This document shows, one piece after another, positions 26,333 through 33,383 of a stretch of 64,000 bases of DNA; position 1 is the first letter of the stretch; each line of letters begins with the position of its first letter. The notes below the pieces were generated by a model, which saw only the letters and a program-made list of their open reading frames with translations, was not told the origin of the DNA and ran no database searches. A program made the translations under genes and the position numbers. The DNA comes from Arthrobacter ramosus. GTDB lineage: Bacteria > Actinomycetota > Actinomycetes > Actinomycetales > Micrococcaceae. Location: the NCBI RefSeq assembly GCF_039535095.1, contig NZ_BAAAWN010000001.1, positions 372,001 to 436,000 of the forward strand, given 5' to 3'.

Positions 26333-27619
26333 CTAGCTCGCGCGGGAAGACTTCGCGTTCTCGCCATGGCCAGACGCCGCCCGACGTTCCGCCAGCCGGA
26401 TCTCCAGTACGGAGTCCATGGCCTGCTGGACGCGGTCGGCTGCGCCCGCGGCGGTGAAGTCGCGCTGGGCTTCTTCAAGGTGGACCAGTGCGTCTGTGTT
26501 TTCCCCGGCAGCCTTGAGTGCCTTGCCGAGGAGGAAAGCGACCTCACCTGCAGTGTGCCGGGCGAGGACATCGCGGTCCGAGTGGATTTCGCGCAGCTTG
26601 GTGATGGCGGCCGGGATGTCCCCCGTCAGGTAGAGCCAGCGGGCGCGGATAAAGGCAACTTCCAGCTGGTCCGTCTTGTTTCCGCCCACAATCGACAGGG
26701 CGAGTTCAGCGCGTTCGATGGCCGAGAGCGTCTCCGGCTCCACGATTCCCGAGGAGAGCCGCACAGCCGCCGATGCCTTGTTGAATCGGGCCCACAGCTC
26801 AATGTCATTGGCGGGGGAGAGCAGCTTCGCGGCGCGCTCGTGATGCTTGATGCCTTCCACATAGTCGTGGCGCATGAAGGCCACGTTTCCCACCACCCAG
26901 GCCACTTCGCCTGCGAGTTGCGACATCGAATGGTCGTCCATCTGGTTGTTCATGGCCTGGCAATATGTCCAGGCCTCGTCCAACCTGCCGCTCTCCGCCA
27001 GTGCCCCGATCAGCGCCCGGTGCGCCCCGATGATCAACGTTGAGCCCTTGGGCAGCTGCTCGGAAAGCCTCACGGCCTCCTTGGCGTGCTCGACGGCGGT
27101 GGCCAGCTGCCCTTGTCCGTGGCAGACAGCGGCAAGCATCTGCCGGGCACGGACTCCCAGGCCCGCGGATTCCGTGGCCATGGGATGTTCCAGGAGATGC
27201 TGGATGATCTGCTGGCATTCCTTCAACTGCCCCTGCTTCATGAGGCATTCGGCCTGCATGTAGGTCATGTTCCACCAGGCGCTGGTGTTCTTTGCCTCGA
27301 GCGCGATTTGGGCGGCGGTTGATGCGTGGCTTGCGGCAAGCGGGTAGTCCCTGAGGTCCCAGGCTTGCCTCGCGTACAGCCCGGCAAGCACGTATTCGGC
27401 GTCACTGACGGATACGGGCTGGCTCCAGGCTTCCAGGGCTTTTGGTGCCAGTTCCAAACGGCGGGCGAGTTCTTCGATGACTTCGGCCGTGGGCTCCCGC
27501 CGGCCCGTTTCAAGAAGCGAAATGTAGCTGGGCGAGTAAAGGTCCCTGCCCAATTCAGCCTGGGTCAGCCCGCGTTCGAGCCGTTCGGCACGGAGCTTTT
27601 CTCCGAATCCGTTCCCCAC
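26333..27619 (-). CDS. XRE-type HTH regulator with TPR sensor domain, RRNPP-like, 428 aa
   Basis: The N-terminal helix-turn-helix (about residues 7-60: RAERLERGLTQAELGRDLYS, then ISLLETGRREPTAEVIEEL) is followed by a long all-helical region with TPR-like units (about 75-410: LAASHASTAAQIALEAKN, QGQLATAVEHAKEAVRLSEQ, RLDEAWTYCQAM, HDYVEGIKHHERAAKLL, GENTDALVHLEEAQRDF). This plan and length match peptide-sensing RRNPP regulators such as NprR. GTG 27619 is preceded by AGGAGG. It is divergent, across 138 bp, from a gene for a secreted repeat peptide, which suggests that it senses that peptide or controls its gene. The fold assignment is by pattern only. Confidence 0.8.
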   Translation of the reverse strand: MGNGFGEKLRAERLERGLTQAELGRDLYSPSYISLLETGRREPTAEVIEELARRLELAPKALEAWSQPVSVSDAEYVLAGLYARQAWDLRDYPLAASHASTAAQIALEAKNTSAWWNMTYMQAECLMKQGQLKECQQIIQHLLEHPMATESAGLGVRARQMLAAVCHGQGQLATAVEHAKEAVRLSEQLPKGSTLIIGAHRALIGALAESGRLDEAWTYCQAMNNQMDDHSMSQLAGEVAWVVGNVAFMRHDYVEGIKHHERAAKLLSPANDIELWARFNKASAAVRLSSGIVEPETLSAIERAELALSIVGGNKTDQLEVAFIRARWLYLTGDIPAAITKLREIHSDRDVLARHTAGEVAFLLGKALKAAGENTDALVHLEEAQRDFTAAGAADRVQQAMDSVLEIRLAERRAASGHGENAKSSRAS

Positions 27620-27646
27620 AGGTTCCTCCTAGAGGCTGGTCTTTGC

Positions 27647-27674
27647 ACTGTCTTTACATCTAAAGCTTGACAGT
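27647..27674. promoter_or_regulatory. Inverted repeat between the XRE-TPR gene and the peptide gene, candidate operator
   Basis: ACTGTC (27647-27652) and GACAGT (27669-27674) form an inverted repeat. A second, offset one, CTTTA-CATC-TAAAG, lies between them. The right half overlaps the -35 box of the peptide promoter, as expected for a regulator acting on both divergent genes. Binding by the adjacent regulator is inferred. Confidence 0.45.
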
Positions 27675-27697
27675 CGCTGTGGAAAACATTTTACAAT
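27667..27697 (+). promoter_or_regulatory. Promoter of the repeat-peptide gene
   Basis: A perfect -35 TTGACA (27667-27672) and -10 TACAAT (27692-27697) with a long 19-bp spacer (18 if TTACAA is used). Non-optimal spacing with good hexamers often marks promoters needing a regulator. The start would be near 27704, leaving a leader of about 54 nt. Confidence 0.6.
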
Positions 27698-27757
27698 GAA
27701 TGTCAACAGGGACCGCGAAATTTCCGTAACGAATCCGACTCGCATTGAGGAAAAATT

Positions 27758-28018
27758 ATGTTGAAGAAGATTGCTGCAGCAGTGGCCTTGGCCGGCGCTC
27801 TTGCATTCTCCGCCGCGGCGCCAGCCGTGGTTTCCGCAGCCCCTGTGGCAGACACCGTCAGCACGGTGCTCAGCATTGGTAACTGGCCTGACCCGATGAG
27901 GATCTCGCAGGCTATCGGCAACTGGCCCGATCCGATGGTGGTGAGGCCGATGATTGGTAACTGGCCTGATCCCATGAGGGTCTCGCAGGCTATCGGCAAC
28001 TGGCCCGATCCCGTGTAG
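27758..28018 (+). CDS. Secreted precursor with four IGNWPDP repeats, putative peptide pheromone, 86 aa
   Basis: ATG 27758 follows TTGAGGAAA. Residues 1-27 are a clear Sec signal peptide (MLKK, a long Ala/Val/Leu core, AVVSA at the end). After a short pro-region (about 28-39) come three 13-residue repeats and one truncated unit: IGNWPDPM-RISQA, IGNWPDPM-VVRPM, IGNWPDPM-RVSQA, IGNWPDPV-stop, starting at residues 40, 53, 66 and 79. The architecture (signal, spacer, tandem identical short peptides) is like the yeast alpha-factor and bacterial Phr/Pap-type precursors. No Cys, sortase or lanthipeptide features are seen. The divergent XRE-TPR gene is the natural partner. Function is inferred. Confidence 0.85.
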   Translation: MLKKIAAAVALAGALAFSAAAPAVVSAAPVADTVSTVLSIGNWPDPMRISQAIGNWPDPMVVRPMIGNWPDPMRVSQAIGNWPDPV

Positions 28019-28080
28019 CTGAGGCTCGACGGCGGCTCCCGGAGATCCCGGCAGCTGCTGGATAATTCAAATGAAGTGAA

Positions 28081-28123
28081 GAAGTCCCCGGTTGTCTGAA
28101 ATCGACACACCGGGGATTTCTTT
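28081..28123 (+). terminator. Terminator of the peptide gene
   Basis: GAAGTCCCCGGTTGTC (28081-28096) pairs with GACACACCGGGGATTTC (28104-28120), with a one-base bulge, followed by TTT. It ends the single-gene peptide transcript about 65 nt after the stop codon. Confidence 0.75.
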
Positions 28124-28173
28124 GCGCGACGATCCGCGTGGTCCGTGATATACCCCCAAGTCATTGTGCCGGG

Positions 28174-28248
28174 GTTGTTAACAACACTTGTCTCTAAACA
28201 CTGGGCGGGTGAGGAAAACCGGTCATGGGAATGTTTTTCCGGTTTTCC
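28174..28248. other. Two inverted repeats in the gap between the peptide gene and tRNA-Pro
   Basis: The perfect 12-bp palindrome GTTGTTAACAAC (28174-28185), and GGAAAACCGG (28213-28222) with CCGGTTTTCC (28239-28248) around a 16-nt loop. No gene is seen here. They are not part of the tRNA terminator or the peptide terminator, and their role is unknown. Confidence 0.4.
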
Positions 28249-28276
28249 CGGCCCCCCGAAAAGCTCGTTAAATAAA

Positions 28277-28308
28277 GTAGAAGACCTTCCGAGTGGAAGG
28301 TCTTCTAC
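28277..28308 (-). terminator. Terminator of tRNA-Pro
   Basis: GTAGAAGACCTTCC-GAGT-GGAAGGTCTTCTAC, perfect 14-bp arms, 4 nt past the encoded CCA end of the tRNA. On the minus strand it is followed by the T-rich TTTATTTAA. Confidence 0.85.
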
Positions 28309-28312
28309 CAAT

Positions 28313-28389
<77 letters not shown>

Positions 28390-28474
28390 ATCCGCTGCGA
28401 AAGCAACTGTTCAAGAATAGCCGATCCCTCCCCGGATGCGAAATCGAAGGAAGCCCCGCTAGCGAACAACTGCC

Positions 28475-30292
28475 TCAGACCAGCGAGTCCTTCCAAGCGC
28501 CGTGTAAGCGGGCGAAGCGTCCTCCTCCGCCGATGAGTTCGGCCGGCGTGCCGTCTTCCACGATGCGTCCCTCGTGCACCACCAGCACCCGGTCTGCGGT
28601 CTCCACGGTGGAGAGCCGGTGGGCGATGATGATCGCGGTGCGCTCGGAGTCCGTTCCGGACAGCAGGCTGCCGAGGCCGGCCTGCACCAGCCGTTCGGAG
28701 GGGATATCGAGCGAAGATGTCGCCTCATCCAGGATGAGTACTGCCGGGGCCGCAATGAATGCCCGGGCAAAGCCGATCAACTGCCGTTGCCCGGCGGAGA
28801 CCCGGCCACCGCGCTTGTTAACGTCGGTGTCGTAGCCGTCAGGCAAGGCGGAGATGAAGTCATGTGCCCCTACTGCCCGGGCAGCTTCTTCAATGTCCGC
28901 ACGTGTAGCCTCGGGCCGCCCCAAGGCGATGTTGTCCGCCACGGAACCGCTGAAGAGGAACGCTTCCTGGGTGACCATCACGACGGCGCGGCGCAGGTCC
29001 GCCGTCGAGAGCTCCCGGAGGTCGACGCCGTCGAGGGTCAAGGATCCTTCGGTGACGTCGTAGAAGCGGGCGATGAGCTTGGCGAAGGTCGATTTGCCGG
29101 CACCGGTCTGTCCGACGAGCGCTATGGTCTGTCCGGCGGGGATGTGAAGATCCAGCTTGGGGACAACCACCTTGCCGTTGCCGTAGCCGAACTCCACGCC
29201 ACGGAAGTCGATTTCGCCGCGGGCATGGGGCAAGGGCACGGGGTTCTTGGGCGGCCGGACCGTGGGAACTTCTTCGAGCAGTCCGGACACCTTCTCGAGC
29301 GCGGCCTGGGCGCTCTGGAAGGAGTTGTAGAACATGGCCATCTGGTCCACGGGTTGGAAGAAGCGTTTCGTTGAAAGGATCAATGCCAGGAGCACGCCCA
29401 CCGCCAGGTCTCCGGAGAGCACCCTGAAGCCTCCGAACAGCAGGACCACTGCCACGCACACGTTACCGATGAGGACCAAGCCCGGTTGGAAGACGCCGTT
29501 GAGATTGATGGAGCGGACCGTGACTTTGCGGTAGTCCTCGGAGAGTTCGCCATAGCGCTGGGCGTTCTCCGGCTCCTTGCGGAAGGCCTTGATGGCCCGG
29601 ATGCCGGTCATGGTCTCCACGAAGTGCACAATCAGCCTCGCGGACACCACCCGTGATTCGCGGAAGGCGATCTGCGAGTGCTTCTGGTACCAGCGGGCCA
29701 GGAAGTACGCGGGCACGCCCGTGGCGAGCATGAGGAGCCCGCTGCGCCAGTCGAGGGCAAATACGGTAAATGCCGTGAAAAGCATGAACAGGATCCCGGA
29801 AGCCAGCGAGCTGACGCCCGAATCGAGGAGTTCACGCAGCGCCTCAAGATCCGAAGTCTGGCGCCCGATGATCCGGCCCGAGGTGTACTTCTCGTGGAAC
29901 TCCAAGCTGAGCCGTTGGGTGTGCCGGAAGACCCGCAGCCGCAAGTCAAGGAGCATGGATTGGCTCAGCTTCGCCGTGGAAGTGACGTAGAGTGCCGTCA
30001 AAATCGCCGTTGCGACGGCCGCGGTCAGGTACAGGACGCCGGCCTGGACCACCGGTATGTTGTTCCCGGCAAGCAGCGAGGGCAGTGCGTGGTCGATACC
30101 GAAAGCGATGATCGCGGGCCCGGCCACGCGGGTGGCCTGCGAGAGCACCACCATGGCCAGCGTCAGCCAGAACCGCAACCGCACCGGGCGGATGAGGGAT
30201 CCCAGCAAGGCGACCGACCGCCGTCGTACTGCTTTGCTGTCGCTGCGGCTCAGGTGGGCGTTGTCTTCATTGGCGGTTCCCAACGTGCTCAT
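28475..30292 (-). CDS. ABC exporter half-transporter (second subunit), 605 aa
   Basis: Six-helix type I exporter domain (about residues 30-340) fused to an ABC ATPase (about 360-605): Walker [10 protein letters not shown], signature [14 protein letters not shown], Walker [14 protein letters not shown] with the catalytic Glu intact. The signature departs from LSGGQ (SAGQ). Together with the Walker B change in its partner, this suggests an asymmetric heterodimer with one weak ATP site. ATGA overlap (4 nt) with the upstream subunit shows coupled translation. The likely role is export of a drug or lipid-like compound. Confidence 0.87.
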   Translation of the reverse strand: MSTLGTANEDNAHLSRSDSKAVRRRSVALLGSLIRPVRLRFWLTLAMVVLSQATRVAGPAIIAFGIDHALPSLLAGNNIPVVQAGVLYLTAAVATAILTALYVTSTAKLSQSMLLDLRLRVFRHTQRLSLEFHEKYTSGRIIGRQTSDLEALRELLDSGVSSLASGILFMLFTAFTVFALDWRSGLLMLATGVPAYFLARWYQKHSQIAFRESRVVSARLIVHFVETMTGIRAIKAFRKEPENAQRYGELSEDYRKVTVRSINLNGVFQPGLVLIGNVCVAVVLLFGGFRVLSGDLAVGVLLALILSTKRFFQPVDQMAMFYNSFQSAQAALEKVSGLLEEVPTVRPPKNPVPLPHARGEIDFRGVEFGYGNGKVVVPKLDLHIPAGQTIALVGQTGAGKSTFAKLIARFYDVTEGSLTLDGVDLRELSTADLRRAVVMVTQEAFLFSGSVADNIALGRPEATRADIEEAARAVGAHDFISALPDGYDTDVNKRGGRVSAGQRQLIGFARAFIAAPAVLILDEATSSLDIPSERLVQAGLGSLLSGTDSERTAIIIAHRLSTVETADRVLVVHEGRIVEDGTPAELIGGGGRFARLHGAWKDSLV

Positions 30293-32118
30293 CGGCGACC
30301 CTCCCCGGCTTGGTCCATGTGCTGTTCGGAATCCAGCTCGTGTTCCAGCTCGTCGAGTTCGAGGTCGAGGTCCTTCGGACCGGAGTCGAGGCTTGCGATC
30401 ACGTAGCGGTAGTGCGCGTTGTTGGCCAACAGTTCCGTATGGGTCCCGACGGCGGTGATGCTTCCGTTTTCGAGCAGCGCCACACGGTCGGCCAGGGCAA
30501 CGGTCGAGGGTCTGTGCGCGACGATGAGCGTGGTGGTGTCCCGCAGGACTTCGCGGAGCCGGGCTGTGACGAGTTCCTCCGTATTCACATCCAGGGCCGA
30601 CAGCGGATCATCCAGCACGAGGACCTTGGGCTTGGCTGCGATGGCCCGGGCGAGCGCGATCCGCTGCCGCTGGCCGCCGGAAAGACTCAGGCCTTCTTCG
30701 CCGATGAGGGTCCCGACGCCGTCGGGCAACGAATACGCGAAGTGCGCCTGCGCGACGTCGAGCGCTTCTTCGAGGGCTTCCTCGGACGTGTCGGGCGCGC
30801 CGAGCAGCACGTTGTCCCGCACTGAGCTGGAGAACAGGGTTGTGTCCTCGAAAGCGACCGCCACGACGGTCCTCAGCTGCTCGACGCTGAAGTCGCGGAC
30901 ATCCACGCCGTCGATGGTCACGGATCCTTCGTTCACGTCATAGAGCCGGGGGACCAGCTGGAGCAAGGCGCTCTTTCCGCTGCCGGTAATGCCCACGAGT
31001 GCCATGGTTTCGCCGGGCCTGATGTCCAGGGTGATGTCGTGCAGGAGCCGGGCGCCGTCGTCGAAACCGAAAGCGGCACTTTTGAAGCTCAAGGCCCCGC
31101 GCAGTTCCTTGGGTGTTTGGGGGTTCGCAGGACTGGTGATGGTGTTGGGCGTGTCCATGACTTCGAAGTGGCGGTCGAGGGCGGTCTTGGCGGTCAATGC
31201 CATGGCCAGGAGGGTCCCCGAGAATTCCACCGGTGCCGCCACAACCGCTGCGGTGCCGAAGAACGCAACGAGGGAACCGATGCTGAGTTGGCCCGTGGAG
31301 ACGAGCAGGACGCCGGCCACGAGCCCGACGCCGAGCGCCAGCTCGGGCAGCAGCGTTACCACCAGTGTGAAGGTGGCTTGGTGCTTGGCCTTGGCGATCT
31401 CGGTCTGCCTCAGCTCCTCGGCCTGCTCGTTGAAGTTCTCCAGCGCTTCGCGGCTGCGACCGAAAGCCTTGAGCACGCGGATGCCGTGAACGGACTCCTC
31501 CACTGTGGTGGCGAGGTCGCCGGCCTGGTCCTGGCTGAGCCGGGTCACCAGGCTGAAGCGGCGGCGGAAGCGGAAGGAATAGACCATGATGGGCACCGCG
31601 GCGGCCAGGAAGATCAAAGCGAGCTGCCAGCTCATAGCGAACATCACCACGACGCCGATCACCACTGTCAAGGTGGTCACCACCAGCATGATCGCGCCGA
31701 ACGCCATCCAACGCCGCAGGAAGTTCAAGTCCGTCATCGCGCGGGACAGGAGCTGCCCTGAACCCCAACGGTCATGGAAGGAAACAGTGAGGTCCTGGAG
31801 ATGCCCGTAGAGGGACACCCGCATCCTTGATTCCACTGTGGTTGCGGGATTGATGACGAACTGGCGCCGCAGCGCCACAAGCCCGGCTTCTGCGACGCCG
31901 AGTCCCAGAACCACGACGGCGGCAATCCAGACGGCGTTGCTGGGGCCGCCAGGGTGGAGGGAGCCGTTGATCAAAATCCGCAGCACCTGCGGGATGGCAA
32001 GCGCCATGATGCTGGCCAGCAAAGCGCTGAGCAGCCCCATGAAAAGCCGCGGGAGGATCGGTTTAACGTGCGGATAGAGACGTTTGACGGAGGTAAAGAA
32101 TGAAGTCTGTTTGGCCAT
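30289..32118 (-). CDS. ABC exporter half-transporter (first subunit), 609 aa
   Basis: Same architecture as its partner: six membrane helices, then an ATPase with Walker [13 protein letters not shown], perfect signature [14 protein letters not shown] and Walker [13 protein letters not shown]. The usual catalytic Glu after Walker B is Asp, as in the degenerate site of heterodimeric exporters such as TM287/288 and BmrCD. The C-terminus is strongly acidic ([17 protein letters not shown]). ATG 32118 is the first gene of the two-gene operon; a small operator-like palindrome and R1 array B lie upstream. Confidence 0.87.
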   Translation of the reverse strand: MAKQTSFFTSVKRLYPHVKPILPRLFMGLLSALLASIMALAIPQVLRILINGSLHPGGPSNAVWIAAVVVLGLGVAEAGLVALRRQFVINPATTVESRMRVSLYGHLQDLTVSFHDRWGSGQLLSRAMTDLNFLRRWMAFGAIMLVVTTLTVVIGVVVMFAMSWQLALIFLAAAVPIMVYSFRFRRRFSLVTRLSQDQAGDLATTVEESVHGIRVLKAFGRSREALENFNEQAEELRQTEIAKAKHQATFTLVVTLLPELALGVGLVAGVLLVSTGQLSIGSLVAFFGTAAVVAAPVEFSGTLLAMALTAKTALDRHFEVMDTPNTITSPANPQTPKELRGALSFKSAAFGFDDGARLLHDITLDIRPGETMALVGITGSGKSALLQLVPRLYDVNEGSVTIDGVDVRDFSVEQLRTVVAVAFEDTTLFSSSVRDNVLLGAPDTSEEALEEALDVAQAHFAYSLPDGVGTLIGEEGLSLSGGQRQRIALARAIAAKPKVLVLDDPLSALDVNTEELVTARLREVLRDTTTLIVAHRPSTVALADRVALLENGSITAVGTHTELLANNAHYRYVIASLDSGPKDLDLELDELEHELDSEQHMDQAGEGRR

Positions 32119-32176
32119 GCCCGCTTCTCAACAGCTTTGTCCCGGCGTTCCGCGCCTGCCCGGCGCGACGCACGGA

Positions 32177-32199
32177 GGTAGTTTCCTGTAGCAACTACC
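32177..32199. promoter_or_regulatory. Operator-like inverted repeat upstream of the ABC exporter
   Basis: GGTAGTT-9 nt-AACTACC, about 60-80 bp before the exporter start and overlapping a TAGGGT -10-like box on the minus strand. Its size and place suit a TetR- or MarR-type repressor, but no such gene is in the window. Confidence 0.4.
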
Positions 32200-32275
32200 C
32201 TATGCCATCGCGTAACAGGATTCACAGCACCATTGCGTTGCGTGATACGAGGTATTCGGAACTGCCCCTTCCCCC

Positions 32276-32412
32276 GGACATGCCCGGCTTTGGTAGCCAT
32301 GGATGGACATATTGCTGTTATGTCCATCCATGGTAGATAGGGATGCGCATGCTCAGTGGGGCTGGGTGGCTATGTCCATCCTTGGTGTTGCAGGATGGAC
32401 ATGCTCAGTAGT
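32276..32412. repeat. R1 repeat array B
   Basis: The central element is a perfect inverted repeat: CCATGGATGGACATA (32297-32311), 7-nt loop TTGCTGT, TATGTCCATCCATGG (32319-32333). On both sides are GGACATGCCCGG, GCGCATGCTCAGT, GCTATGTCCATCC and GGATGGACATGCTCAGT. This is the same hairpin, with the same 7-nt loop length, as in arrays A and C. It fills most of the 302-bp gap between the metallophosphoesterase stop and the exporter leader. No coding potential is seen. Confidence 0.85.
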
Positions 32413-32420
32413 GGCGCAGG

Positions 32421-33383
32421 CTATTGGCGGGCCGTCAGCGTCAGCAGCACCGCTTCCGGCTTGCACGCGATCCGGACCGGGGCGAAGCGCGAGGTCCCGA
32501 TGCCGCCTGAGACGTTGACCGGCGTCGTGCGTCCGTTGTTTTCCCAATCATGCAAACCCTTTGCGCGCCACGTGGGGAGATCGCAATTGGCAACCAGGGC
32601 GCCGTAGCCGGGGATGCAGATCTGGCCGCCGTGGGTGTGTCCGGCGAGGATGAGGTCTGCGGAGTCGTTCGTGAAATGGTCCAGGACCCGTTGGTAGGGG
32701 GCGTGGATGACGGCGACGCGCAGGTGCGGGCGGGAGTCCTGTCCCGCGGTGCCGCGTGGCCAGCCAGCGTAGCGCTCCCGATTCAGATGGGGGTCGTCCA
32801 CTCCGGAGAAATCGAAGCGGATTCCGTTGATGGGCAGGGACTGGTGCCTGTTGGTGAGGTCGATCCAGCCGGACATCCCGAAACCGGAACGCAGCCGCGG
32901 CCAATCAAGCTCGACCTGTTTGTTCTTGACGCGCGACGGGCCGCGCAAATACGCTGCCGGGTTCTTGAACCGCGGGGCGTAGTAGTCGTTGGAGCCCGGG
33001 ACGAAGACGCCCGGGAACTTCAACAGTGGCCGCAATGCATCCAGCAGCGGAACGACGGCGTGGGGGTGGCTGAGATTGTCACCCGTGTTCACCACGAGGT
33101 CTGGTTCAAGCGTCGCGAGCGAACGCAGCCATTCGGCCTTCTTGCGTTGGCTTGGTACGAAATGGATGTCGCTTATGTGCAGCACCCGGAGGGGAGCCGA
33201 GCCTTCGGGGAGGATTGGAACGGTCTCTTCCCGGAGCACGAACTGGTTCTTTTCCCAGAGGCCATAAGCAAAGCCCGCAACGCCGGCGGTTGCGCCCGCC
33301 GCTGTGGCGACGGCAAAGCCGCGTCCGATGCTTCGGACGCGGCTTGCCAGCGATTCAATGACGGGCTTGGAGCCGTTAGCCAT
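32421..33383 (-). CDS. Membrane-anchored metallophosphoesterase, 320 aa
   Basis: Calcineurin-like phosphoesterase of the YkuE/Rv3683 type. An N-terminal hydrophobic helix (AVATAAGATAGVAGFAYGL) anchors it, then come the metal-binding motifs HISDIHF, NTGDNLSH, GSNDYY, VIHAPYQ and AGHTHGGQ. ATG 33383 overlaps the stop of the PBP gene (ATGGCTAA) and has GGGAAGAAC upstream, so translation is coupled. The PBP-phosphoesterase pair is conserved in actinobacteria (ponA2-Rv3683). It may act on envelope lipid or UDP-sugar phosphates; this is inference. Confidence 0.87.
   Translation of the reverse strand: MANGSKPVIESLASRVRSIGRGFAVATAAGATAGVAGFAYGLWEKNQFVLREETVPILPEGSAPLRVLHISDIHFVPSQRKKAEWLRSLATLEPDLVVNTGDNLSHPHAVVPLLDALRPLLKFPGVFVPGSNDYYAPRFKNPAAYLRGPSRVKNKQVELDWPRLRSGFGMSGWIDLTNRHQSLPINGIRFDFSGVDDPHLNRERYAGWPRGTAGQDSRPHLRVAVIHAPYQRVLDHFTNDSADLILAGHTHGGQICIPGYGALVANCDLPTWRAKGLHDWENNGRTTPVNVSGGIGTSRFAPVRIACKPEAVLLTLTARQ

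Noticed and set aside
27703..28311. 202-codon minus-strand frame with GSGQLPI repeats opposite the peptide gene
   Set aside because: Its repeats are just the reverse complement of the IGNWPDP repeats, and it has no signal peptide or good start. The + strand has the promoter, ribosome binding site, signal sequence and terminator.
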